From NCBI GenBank assembly GCA_002455215.1, contig DKKK01000225.1, forward strand, positions 5,558-11,288: 5,731 bases of DNA, written 5' to 3'. Origin of the DNA: Anaerolineales bacterium UBA6668. GTDB lineage: Bacteria > Chloroflexota > Anaerolineae > Anaerolineales > UBA6668. Positions within the stretch are counted from its first letter, which is position 1. Every line of letters begins with the position of its first letter. Positions 1 to 5,731 of this stretch are shown one piece after another. Made by a program: the position numbers and the translations under genes. Below the pieces are notes generated by a model, which worked only from the letters and a program-made list of their open reading frames with translations, ran no database searches and was not told the DNA's origin.

Positions 1-798
1 AACCCGCCCACCACCACGCCACCAGCTACCCAGCCAGATAACCCGCCAACACAAGCGGTGTCCCCCGCTGTTCCCAGCCAAACCGCCACGCTTTTGCCTA
101 CCTTGTTTCTCACCCCCACCAAAGCCAATTTGCCTAGCCCAACGCCGGACGGTGGGCTGGCACGCCCAAATGGTGAAGTATTTGGTGTTCCTTATTTGAC
201 ACAAGCTCCTACGCTAGATGGCAGTTTGAGCGAGTGGGGCAATTTGCTAGGTACTATCAACTTGAATGTGTATGGCGCAAGCAATTGGCAAGGATTGAAC
301 GACTGTGCCGGGCTGTATGCCATTGGTTGGAATGAACAGGCACTCTACCTAGCCGTGCAAGTCACCGATGATGTCTTTAGCCAGCCTAGCAGTGGACGAT
401 TGCTGTGGCAGGGGGATAGTGTGGAATTGCAGTGGGACAGCGACTTGGCGGGCGATTTTGACTCTGCCAGCATGAGCGCAGATGACCGTCAGCTTGGGTT
501 TTCGCCCGGCAGTGCCGCCAACAATGCGGAAGCGTGGTTGTGGATGCCGCAAAGCCAGGAAGGTGTGCCCGCTGGGGTGGTGGTGAAGTCAGCGGCGGCA
601 GGTACGGGCTATCAGTTGGAAATTGCCATCCCGTGGGCGGTGTTGGGCGGGCAACCGCAAGCCAACCAGACTTTTGGCTATGCGTTGAACTTATCGGATA
701 ATGACCAGCCTGTGGCCGCGCAAGAGAGCATGGTCAGCATGGTGGTTACGCGCAAGTGGGGCAACCCAACCACCTGGGGCACGTTACGGCTAAAATAG
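1..798 (+). CDS. C-terminal part of a Pro/Thr-rich linker protein with a CBM9-like carbohydrate-binding domain
   Basis: The frame is open from the first base to a TAG at 796-798, giving 265 visible residues. The true start lies upstream; the first GTG at 58 sits inside the linker and has no ribosome-binding site. Residues 1 to about 55 are a low-complexity Pro/Thr/Ala/Ser linker. From about residue 63 to the end is one beta-rich domain resembling the carbohydrate-binding module family 9-like fold: LDGSLSEW (72-79), GWNEQALYLAVQVTDD (109-124), GDSVEL (138-143), GYQLEIAIPW (203-212), NLSDND (230-235) and a C-terminal WGTLRL. Family members bind sugars or polysaccharides outside the cytoplasm, often appended to enzymes or anchored proteins. 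The linker suggests a surface or secreted protein whose N-terminal module (enzyme, sensor kinase or anchor) is outside the window. Substrate and partner cannot be told. The G/C-rich codon use contrasts with the downstream hsd genes, and a Chloroflexota-like host is my inference. I am confident of the coding region and fairly confident of the fold. Confidence 0.85.
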   Translation, partial: NPPTTTPPATQPDNPPTQAVSPAVPSQTATLLPTLFLTPTKANLPSPTPDGGLARPNGEVFGVPYLTQAPTLDGSLSEWGNLLGTINLNVYGASNWQGLNDCAGLYAIGWNEQALYLAVQVTDDVFSQPSSGRLLWQGDSVELQWDSDLAGDFDSASMSADDRQLGFSPGSAANNAEAWLWMPQSQEGVPAGVVVKSAAAGTGYQLEIAIPWAVLGGQPQANQTFGYALNLSDNDQPVAAQESMVSMVVTRKWGNPTTWGTLRLK

Positions 799-856
799 CA
801 TGGAGACGGGCTGTGCGCGGCTGAATGATTAAGAAAAATAGTACCTGCTAGTGGTT

Positions 857-889
857 CGTAGGGCAAGCGTAGGGTAAGCGTAGGGAAAA
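857..889. repeat. Three tandem copies of an 11-bp repeat
   Basis: The units are CGTAGGGCAAG (857-867), CGTAGGGTAAG (868-878) and CGTAGGGAAAA (879-889). The CGTAGGG core is identical in all three, and the first two units differ at one base. The 11-bp period is close to one turn of B-DNA, so the cores lie on the same face of the helix. That would suit a direct-repeat protein-binding site, though a chance slippage duplication explains it as well. The array lies 59 bases after the stop of the CBM9-like gene and well upstream of hsdM. No function can be assigned. Confidence 0.75.
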
Positions 890-935
890 CACAAGGCAAT
901 CTCAAGCAAATCTAAATGTTTTTCTATCCAAAAAA

Positions 936-944
936 TGATAATAT
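936..944 (+). promoter_or_regulatory. Weak extended -10 promoter candidate
   Basis: TGATAATAT reads as an extended -10 element, TG-n-TAATAT, in an A/T-rich stretch. No good -35 hexamer lies at the usual 16-18 base spacing. If used, transcription would start near 950, just before the pyrimidine run and inverted repeat at 952-1038. A/T-rich intergenic DNA yields such matches by chance, so this is a weak call. Confidence 0.22.
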
Positions 945-969
945 ATAAGCACTCTCCTCCTTCTCCTTG

Positions 970-1039
970 TAAAAAGCTCGGTAGTCAACACAAAGAGCGG
1001 CTCTTATGAGCAAAAAGAAAACGGCTACCGAGCTTTTTG
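970..1039. terminator. Large inverted repeat, possible bidirectional terminator or structured RNA
   Basis: AAAAAGCTCGGTAG (971-984) and CTACCGAGCTTTTT (1025-1038) are perfect 14-bp reverse complements. The RNA stem can extend inward by a U-G and a C-G pair (985/1024, 986/1023) and outward by a U-G pair (970/1039). The apical region, about 36 bases, holds a smaller hairpin, GCTC/GAGC around TTAT (1000-1011). Each strand ends the stem with a run of T, as in bidirectional intrinsic terminators. The loop is longer than in a classical terminator, however, and the T run is paired with the A run. It could end transcription of the CBM9-like gene, isolate the hsd operon from it, or be the body of a small RNA. 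The inverted repeat is certain; the function is inferred. Confidence 0.5.
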
Positions 1040-1113
1040 ATTCCGGTGGATTGCGGCGCGGGTCGGGAAGGGTTGGTTTGGTGGGGATTTTCGGGCATAT
1101 ATGAAGTGAGTTA

Positions 1114-1122
1114 TGCTAAAAT
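1114..1122 (+). promoter_or_regulatory. Extended -10 promoter candidate upstream of hsdM
   Basis: TGCTAAAAT, preceded by TA, matches an extended -10 element (TG-n-TAAAAT, one mismatch to TATAAT). The region 16-18 bases upstream (about 1093-1100) is not a good -35, which extended -10 promoters can tolerate. It faces hsdM and would give a leader of about 180 bases. No promoter nearer to hsdM is clearly better. The -35-like TTGAAG at 1221-1226 has no properly spaced -10, and a Bacteroidota-type TAnnTTTG element is only imperfectly matched near 1291-1303. Confidence 0.3.
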
Positions 1123-1311
1123 TGTGGGTAATTGGGATGGATTGCTAGTGAGCGTAAAGGTGATGGGAAAGTGTTTGAGTAACCAATGATGTAGCCGGTT
1201 AGGCTGATGTCTAAAGTAATTTGAAGGTGGCAAATAAAGTGGTTTTTTTTACTATTCCACAAAGAAAAATGCAAATCCCAATGATTATTGTATCTTTATT
1301 TTGAGTACTAC

Positions 1312-3129
1312 ATGAACAGCGAACAGTTGAAAGATTTAGAGAACAGTTTATGGAAAGCGGCTGACAAGCTCCGGGCAGATAGCGGACTGAAAGCCAGTGA
1401 ATACTCAACCCCTATTTTGGGATTGATTTTTCTTCGCTTTGCTTCTATCCGTTACAATAAAGTGAAAGCGGAAATAAAAGCCGAATTGGAAGCACAGAAA
1501 AACAGCCGCAACCAACTGAAAGAAGAAGAAATTGCCATTCTAAAATGCGGCTTCTATCTGCCGCCCGAAGCGGAGTACGATTACCTGCTGAGCCTTTCCG
1601 AGAAAACAGATATTGCCAAAGCCATTAAAGATGCAATGGAACTGATTGAGCGTTACAAACCTGAACTGAAAGATAGCTTACCCAAAGACGAATACTTTAA
1701 GCTTTATACCAAAGACGACCGCAGTTTACCCAAAAGTTTGTTGAAAACCTTTAAAGACATCCCCGAAGATGCCACAGGTGATGTCTTCGGCAAAGTGTAT
1801 GAATACTTTTTGGGTGAGTTTGCCCTTGCCGAAGGACAAGGCGGTGGGGCTTTCTACACGCCAACTAGCGTGGTAAAACTGATGGTGGAAGTGATTGAAC
1901 CCTACAAGGGAACCATCTACGACCCTGCCTGCGGCAGTGGCGGTATGTTTGTGCAAAGCAGTGAGTTTGTGGACAAACGCCGGGCAGAACTGCACGATGA
2001 CGACACCAAAGACCTGATGGTGTATGGCGGTGAAAAAGACAGTGAAACTGTAAAACTTGCCCGAATGAACCTTGCCGTTAACGGACTGCGTGGGCAAGTG
2101 GTGCAAGCCAATGCCTATTACGAAAATCCGTTTGATAGCTACGGCAAGTTTGACTACGTGATGGCGAATCCACCTTTTAATGTGGATGATGTAAACTACG
2201 ACCGTGTAAAGAACGACTCGCGTTATAATGAATACGGTATTCCAAAAAACAAATCTAAAACCACCGGCAAGCAAACAGCGGTAAATAGTGTGCCCAATGC
2301 CAACTACTTATGGATAAATCTGTTTGCCACTTCGCTGAAACCCACAGGTAGAGCCGCATTAGTAATGGCTAACAGTGCCAGCGATGCCCGCAATAGTGAA
2401 GCCGACATACGCCAAAACCTGATTAAAAGCGGCGTGATTGACTGTATGCTCACTTTGCCCAAGAATATGTTTTACACGGTTACCTTGCCTGCTACACTTT
2501 GGTTTTTTGACAAGAACAAAAAGCAAAACGAAGACAAAATTCTTTTTATTGATGCCCGCAATATTTTCAGGCAGGTAACTCGGGCATTGCGTGAATTTAC
2601 AGATGAACACATCCAAAACATTGCTACCATTGTGCGGCTTTACCGTGGAGAAACCAAACGACTGACAGCACTTTTAGCCAAATACCAACAGCAAGCCAAC
2701 GATTTTGAAAAGCAAGCCAATAAGCAGAAGCAAGAAGTTGAGAAAATACAAAAGGCAAAACCCACCGATGAAAAAGAGCTAAAGCGTTGGGAAAAGCAAC
2801 TGGAAGAAGCCGATAAGCAATGGAAAGCTTTGACAGAAAAGCAGAACTACTACTTAGGACACATTAACTGGCTGAACGAACGTTTCCCGAATGGCGTGTA
2901 TGAAGATGTAACGGGCTTGTGCAAAGCCGCCACGCTCAAAGAAATTGAAGAGCAAGACTACTCCCTAAACCCGGGCAGATATGTGGGTGTGGTGATAGAA
3001 GAAGACGGCCTGACCGAAGAAGAGTTTTTAGCTGAAATGAAAGAAAGACATTCAACATTGAATGGGCTTAACAACAAAGCCAAAGCGTTGGAAGAATTGA
3101 TTAACCAAAATTTGATGGCAATAGAATGA
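1312..3129 (+). CDS. hsdM: Type I R-M system DNA adenine-N6 methyltransferase subunit HsdM
   Basis: This is the modification subunit. Two copies with one HsdS methylate adenine N6 at the system's bipartite site using S-adenosylmethionine, and the same core carries HsdR for restriction. The 605-residue product starts at ATG 1312 with the typical HsdM opening (LWKAADKLRADSGLKASEY). A TTG at 1288 would add eight residues and is less likely; neither has a Shine-Dalgarno sequence. Residues 1 to about 140 form the helical HsdM N-terminal domain. The methyltransferase domain follows, with FYTP (181-184), the SAM-binding motif DPACGSGG (204-211) and the catalytic NPPF (286-289). A charged Q/K/E-rich segment at about 443-511 is a predicted coiled coil, making the protein longer than classical HsdM of about 500 residues. 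The family's C-terminal signature YSLNPGRYV is at 550-558. The stop overlaps the hsdS start. All key motifs are intact, so activity is expected. Confidence 0.96.
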   Translation: MNSEQLKDLENSLWKAADKLRADSGLKASEYSTPILGLIFLRFASIRYNKVKAEIKAELEAQKNSRNQLKEEEIAILKCGFYLPPEAEYDYLLSLSEKTDIAKAIKDAMELIERYKPELKDSLPKDEYFKLYTKDDRSLPKSLLKTFKDIPEDATGDVFGKVYEYFLGEFALAEGQGGGAFYTPTSVVKLMVEVIEPYKGTIYDPACGSGGMFVQSSEFVDKRRAELHDDDTKDLMVYGGEKDSETVKLARMNLAVNGLRGQVVQANAYYENPFDSYGKFDYVMANPPFNVDDVNYDRVKNDSRYNEYGIPKNKSKTTGKQTAVNSVPNANYLWINLFATSLKPTGRAALVMANSASDARNSEADIRQNLIKSGVIDCMLTLPKNMFYTVTLPATLWFFDKNKKQNEDKILFIDARNIFRQVTRALREFTDEHIQNIATIVRLYRGETKRLTALLAKYQQQANDFEKQANKQKQEVEKIQKAKPTDEKELKRWEKQLEEADKQWKALTEKQNYYLGHINWLNERFPNGVYEDVTGLCKAATLKEIEEQDYSLNPGRYVGVVIEEDGLTEEEFLAEMKERHSTLNGLNNKAKALEELINQNLMAIE

Positions 3130-4310
3130 AAGGGTGGAAAGAAACTGAGTTAGGGAAAATCGGCAAAGATGTTAGGCGTTCATTTAAACCTAGCAATGAG
3201 ATTGATATGCCCTACATTGGATATGAACACATAGAGCAAGGAACACTACGGCTTCTTGATTATGGAAGCTCCAAAGACATTCAAAGCGATAAAAAATTAT
3301 TCAAAAAGGGTGAGATTATTTTTGGAACATTAAGACCTTATTTTAGAAAAGTTATCATTCCACAATTTGATGGAATATGCTCGACTGATTTGGCAGTTAT
3401 TAATGCCAATAAAGGATATGACCAAAAGTTCTTGTTCTATATTCTCGCCTCTCAGCCACTAATAGATTTCGCAGACGTTTCATCAAATGGCACTAAGATG
3501 CCAAGAGCTAAATGGAGTGTTCTTTCAAAGACCTTGTGGAATGTGCCTGAACTCCCCACCCAACAACGCATCGCCTCTATCCTTTCGGCTTATGATGATT
3601 TGATAGAAGTAAACAACCAACGCATCAAACTCTTGGAGCAAACCGCCCGTGAGCTTTACAAAGAATGGTTTGTAAGAATGCGTTTTCCCGGCTATAAACA
3701 GGCGAAGTTTAAGAAGGGTGTGCCGGAGGGGTGGAGAACAATAGCAATTTCAGATGTTGTAGATTTTAAAATGGGGCAATCACCAAAGTCGGAGTTTTAC
3801 AATGAAGAAGGAGTTGGTCTTCCCTTTCATCAAGGTGTAGGAAACTATGGTTTACGTTTCCCAGAACACAAAATCTATTGTTCCGTCAATGGAAGATTGG
3901 CAAATGAAGGGGATGTTTTGTTTAGTGTAAGAGCACCCGTTGGTAGATTAAATATTGCTGACAGAAAATTAATCATTGGACGTGGATTAGCAGCTTTAAG
4001 GCATAAAAAGGGATTGAACAATTACCTTTTCTATCTACTTCAAAATGAATTTTCCAAAGAAGATTTGATAGGCAATGGTTCAATTTTTAATTCGGTTGGA
4101 AAAGATGAATTGAAGAAATTCAAAATATTTGACGTTGGAGATTTAGCAAAGCAATTCAACAAATTGGTTAAGCCAATAGATGAACAACTTCTTGTTCTAA
4201 TTCAACAAAACTCCCAACTCCGCCAAATCCGGGATAGGTTGTTACCACGCTTGATAAGCGGAAAGTTAGAAGTGAAAGAATTAACCAATAACAAAGCAGT
4301 AATGGCATAG
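3126..4310 (+). CDS. hsdS: Type I R-M system specificity subunit HsdS
   Basis: HsdS recognises the DNA target for both methylation and cleavage. Its ATG overlaps the hsdM stop as ATGA (3126-3129), implying translational coupling. The 394-residue product has the full two-half layout. The first target-recognition domain (TRD1) spans about residues 4-140. The central conserved helical region begins PTQQRIASIL (144-153) and continues through LLEQTARELYKEWF. TRD2 begins after the GVPEGW junction (W203) and runs to about 338; it includes a GQSP motif typical of these domains. The distal conserved helices (about 339-385) contain LRQIRDRLLPRLISGKLEV. The helices set the gap between half-sites, and each TRD reads one half. 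The specificity cannot be predicted from sequence by eye. The TRDs are much more A/T-rich than the conserved region (16 of 60 G/C at 3301-3360 against 30 of 60 at 3541-3600), consistent with TRD exchange. The gene looks full length and intact. Confidence 0.95.
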   Translation: MKGWKETELGKIGKDVRRSFKPSNEIDMPYIGYEHIEQGTLRLLDYGSSKDIQSDKKLFKKGEIIFGTLRPYFRKVIIPQFDGICSTDLAVINANKGYDQKFLFYILASQPLIDFADVSSNGTKMPRAKWSVLSKTLWNVPELPTQQRIASILSAYDDLIEVNNQRIKLLEQTARELYKEWFVRMRFPGYKQAKFKKGVPEGWRTIAISDVVDFKMGQSPKSEFYNEEGVGLPFHQGVGNYGLRFPEHKIYCSVNGRLANEGDVLFSVRAPVGRLNIADRKLIIGRGLAALRHKKGLNNYLFYLLQNEFSKEDLIGNGSIFNSVGKDELKKFKIFDVGDLAKQFNKLVKPIDEQLLVLIQQNSQLRQIRDRLLPRLISGKLEVKELTNNKAVMA

Positions 4311-4314
4311 AAAA

Positions 4315-5731
4315 ATGGCAATCATCACAGAAAACCAAATAGAAAAAGCAATTATCAGTGTGTTTGTAAACAACTTAGGTTACAGGCATCTAAACTGCTT
4401 TGACGTGGACACAACGGAACGTGAAAGCGAAACTGATGTGGTGATAAAGCCATTGCTCAAACGCAAACTGAAAGAACTGAACCCTCACCTGAGCGATGAA
4501 GTGCTGGAAGAAGCCTTTAAAGATTTGTGCAATACCCGTTTTGACAAAAGCAACATTCACGCCAACCGTGAAATTTATGCCTTGCTCAAAGACGGTGTGG
4601 AAGTAAACATCACCACCGCCACAGGTCGCACCGAACCCGAGCGGGTAAAAGTAATTGACTTTAAAGACGAATGCAAAAACGATTATCTCGTTACTTCACA
4701 ACTCTGGATAAAAGGCGATTTGCGTTTACGCCCCGATTTGATTGTGTTTATCAACGGCTTGCCTTTGTTGTTCATTGAGTTGAAAAACAGCAATGTGCCT
4801 GTCCGCAATGCCTATGACGACAACCTGACTCGCTACAAAAAACAAATTCCCTTGTTGTTTAACTACAATGCCTTGTGTATGCTGAGCAATGGCATTGAAA
4901 CCAAAATAGGCAGTTTCAATTCGGGCTATGAGTATTTCTTCAACTGGCTCCGTTATGAAAACGAAAAACAAGTACCTGACAAAAAGCGAATTAAGGATTA
5001 CGGAGTGAGTTTAGATTATGCGGTGTTGGGCTTGTGCGAAAAAAAACGCCTGCTGGATTATTTGGAAAATTTCATTTTCTACTACAACGATACGATAAAG
5101 ATTGCCGCCAAGAATCACCAATTTTTGGGTGTAAACAACGCTGTTGAAAAATTCGCTTTGCGTTTGCAACACGATGCGGCAGGAACGGATAAAGAAAACA
5201 AAGGAAAATTGGGTGTTTTTTGGCACACCCAAGGTAGCGGAAAGAGTTTTAGTATGATTTTCTTTACCCGCAAAATCTTTAGACACTTTACAGGCAATTA
5301 CACCTTTTTAATTGTTACCGACCGAGAAGATTTAGACGGTCAGATTTACCGCAACTTTTTGGGTGCAGGAGCTTTCAGCAAAGACACCAAGTGCCAGCCA
5401 AGCAACAGCGAAGATTTGCGGAATATGCTACAAACCAACACCCGATATATTTTCACACTCATTCAAAAATTCAGATACGACAAAGGCAAACAATATCCGT
5501 TACTCTCCAACCGCAACGACATTATTGTCATTGTGGACGAAGCACATCGCACCCAATACAAAGATTTGGCGGAGAATATGCGGACAGGGTTGCCCAATGC
5601 CCAATACATTGCTTTCACGGGAACCCCGCTTTTGGGCAGTCGTGAACTCACCAAAAACTGGTTTGGTGACACCGTTTCGGAATACAACTTCAAACAAAGT
5701 ATTGAAGACGAAGCCACCGTTCCACTTTTCT
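4315..5731 (+). CDS. hsdR: Type I R-M system restriction subunit HsdR (5' part, cut by window end)
   Basis: HsdR is the motor and nuclease subunit. Bound to HsdM-HsdS at an unmethylated site, it pulls in DNA with ATP hydrolysis and cuts at a distance. ATG 4315 lies 4 nt after the hsdS stop; there is no Shine-Dalgarno sequence, so expression probably depends on coupling. The frame is open to the window end, giving 472 residues, about half of the usual size of roughly 1000. The N-terminal nuclease domain has the PD-(D/E)xK set D141, E155 and K157 (RPDLIVFI then FIELKN), preceded by the family's acidic TERESETD segment (38-45). The superfamily 2 motor shows motif I TQGSGKS (305-311), a TDREDLDGQ motif (335-343), motif II DEAH (408-411) and motif III TGTP (435-438). 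The second RecA-like domain and the C-terminal helical region lie beyond the window. I see no frameshift. A run of eight A at 5039-5046 lies within the coding frame. Confidence 0.95.
   Translation, partial: MAIITENQIEKAIISVFVNNLGYRHLNCFDVDTTERESETDVVIKPLLKRKLKELNPHLSDEVLEEAFKDLCNTRFDKSNIHANREIYALLKDGVEVNITTATGRTEPERVKVIDFKDECKNDYLVTSQLWIKGDLRLRPDLIVFINGLPLLFIELKNSNVPVRNAYDDNLTRYKKQIPLLFNYNALCMLSNGIETKIGSFNSGYEYFFNWLRYENEKQVPDKKRIKDYGVSLDYAVLGLCEKKRLLDYLENFIFYYNDTIKIAAKNHQFLGVNNAVEKFALRLQHDAAGTDKENKGKLGVFWHTQGSGKSFSMIFFTRKIFRHFTGNYTFLIVTDREDLDGQIYRNFLGAGAFSKDTKCQPSNSEDLRNMLQTNTRYIFTLIQKFRYDKGKQYPLLSNRNDIIVIVDEAHRTQYKDLAENMRTGLPNAQYIAFTGTPLLGSRELTKNWFGDTVSEYNFKQSIEDEATVPLF

Larger units (their letters stand above)
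799..1311. other. Intergenic region, about 510 bases, no convincing protein gene
   Basis: Between the end of the CBM9-like gene and hsdM I find no reading frame with a good start, ribosome-binding site and recognisable product on either strand. The stretch contains an 11-bp triple tandem repeat (857-889), a weak extended -10 element (936-944), a pyrimidine-only run (952-968), a strong inverted repeat (971-1038), a second extended -10 candidate (1114-1122) and a run of eight T (1243-1250). It also holds the shift from the G/C-rich upstream gene to the A/T-richer hsd operon, so it probably contains the junction of the acquired segment. I saw no integrase, transposase, tRNA gene or obvious target-site duplication here. 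Confidence 0.7.

Noticed and set aside
678..905. 75-codon minus-strand frame overlapping the end of the CBM9-like gene
   Set aside because: It starts at TTG without a proper ribosome-binding site, covers the 11-bp repeats, and over much of its length is the complement of the supported + strand gene.
908..955. Minus-strand complement of the pyrimidine run (952-968) reads like a strong Shine-Dalgarno sequence, followed by a GTG
   Set aside because: The only frame it could serve is about 15 codons, the GGAGG is too close to the GTG, and no longer minus-strand gene follows.
1006..1104. 32-codon + strand reading frame starting MSKKKTATELFD
   Set aside because: It has no credible ribosome-binding site, and its start lies inside the inverted-repeat structure, whose right arm accounts for its early codons. 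No recognisable product.
1211..1408. Minus-strand frame overlapping the hsdM start as a possible divergent regulator
   Set aside because: 65 codons, antisense to the conserved HsdM N-terminus, with no helix-turn-helix pattern and no ribosome-binding site.
1726..2274. 182-codon minus-strand frame
   Set aside because: It is wholly antisense to the methyltransferase core of hsdM, where the + strand shows intact catalytic motifs. It has low-complexity hydrophobic content and no recognisable domain.
4726..5297. Minus-strand frames of 60-91 codons under hsdR
   Set aside because: They are antisense shadows of the nuclease and motor domains of hsdR, without start signals or recognisable products.
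5391..5645. 84-codon + strand frame in another phase within hsdR, which might suggest a frameshift
   Set aside because: The hsdR frame continues without a stop through this region and carries the DEAH and TGTP motifs, so there is no frameshift.
1..5731. CRISPR array, tRNA, rRNA, transposase or inverted-repeat-bounded mobile element
   Set aside because: No regularly spaced direct repeats of CRISPR size, no tRNA-like cloverleaf and no transposase or integrase motifs were seen on either strand.

Overview
The window holds the 3' end of a carbohydrate-binding-type protein gene, a roughly 0.5 kb intergenic stretch with some structure of its own, and then a compact type I restriction-modification (R-M) operon in the order hsdM-hsdS-hsdR. 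The last gene runs off the window end. All recognisable genes are on the + strand. I do not see an undescribed multi-gene defence system; the hsd operon is a conventional one. The least explained part is the intergenic region.

Organism: the two halves look different. The first gene (1-798) is G/C-rich (37 of 60 bases are G or C at 61-120). It encodes a long Pro/Thr-rich linker followed by a family 9-like carbohydrate-binding domain, an architecture I associate with Chloroflexota (Anaerolineae-like) extracytoplasmic proteins. The hsd genes are A/T-richer (for example 16 of 60 G/C at 3301-3360), favour codons such as AAA, GAA and AAC, and have no Shine-Dalgarno sequence before any of the three starts. 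That style is typical of Bacteroidota. The simplest reading is a host, possibly Chloroflexota, carrying a horizontally acquired R-M cassette. This is inferred from composition and remembered family style only.

Layout: 1-798, C-terminal part of the linker plus CBM9-like protein. 799-1311, no convincing protein gene, but three 11-bp tandem repeats (857-889), a pyrimidine-only tract (952-968), a 14-bp perfect inverted repeat (971-984/1025-1038) that may be a terminator or the body of a small RNA, and a possible extended -10 promoter (1114-1122) that could serve the hsd operon. 1312-3129, hsdM; 3126-4310, hsdS, overlapping hsdM by ATGA; 4315-5731, 5' part of hsdR, starting 4 nt after hsdS.

How the genes work together: HsdS reads a bipartite DNA site through its two target-recognition domains. 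HsdM with HsdS forms the adenine-N6 methyltransferase that marks the host's own sites. HsdR joins this core to make the ATP-dependent translocating nuclease that cuts unmodified DNA. The overlaps and tight spacing point to one transcript with coupled translation.
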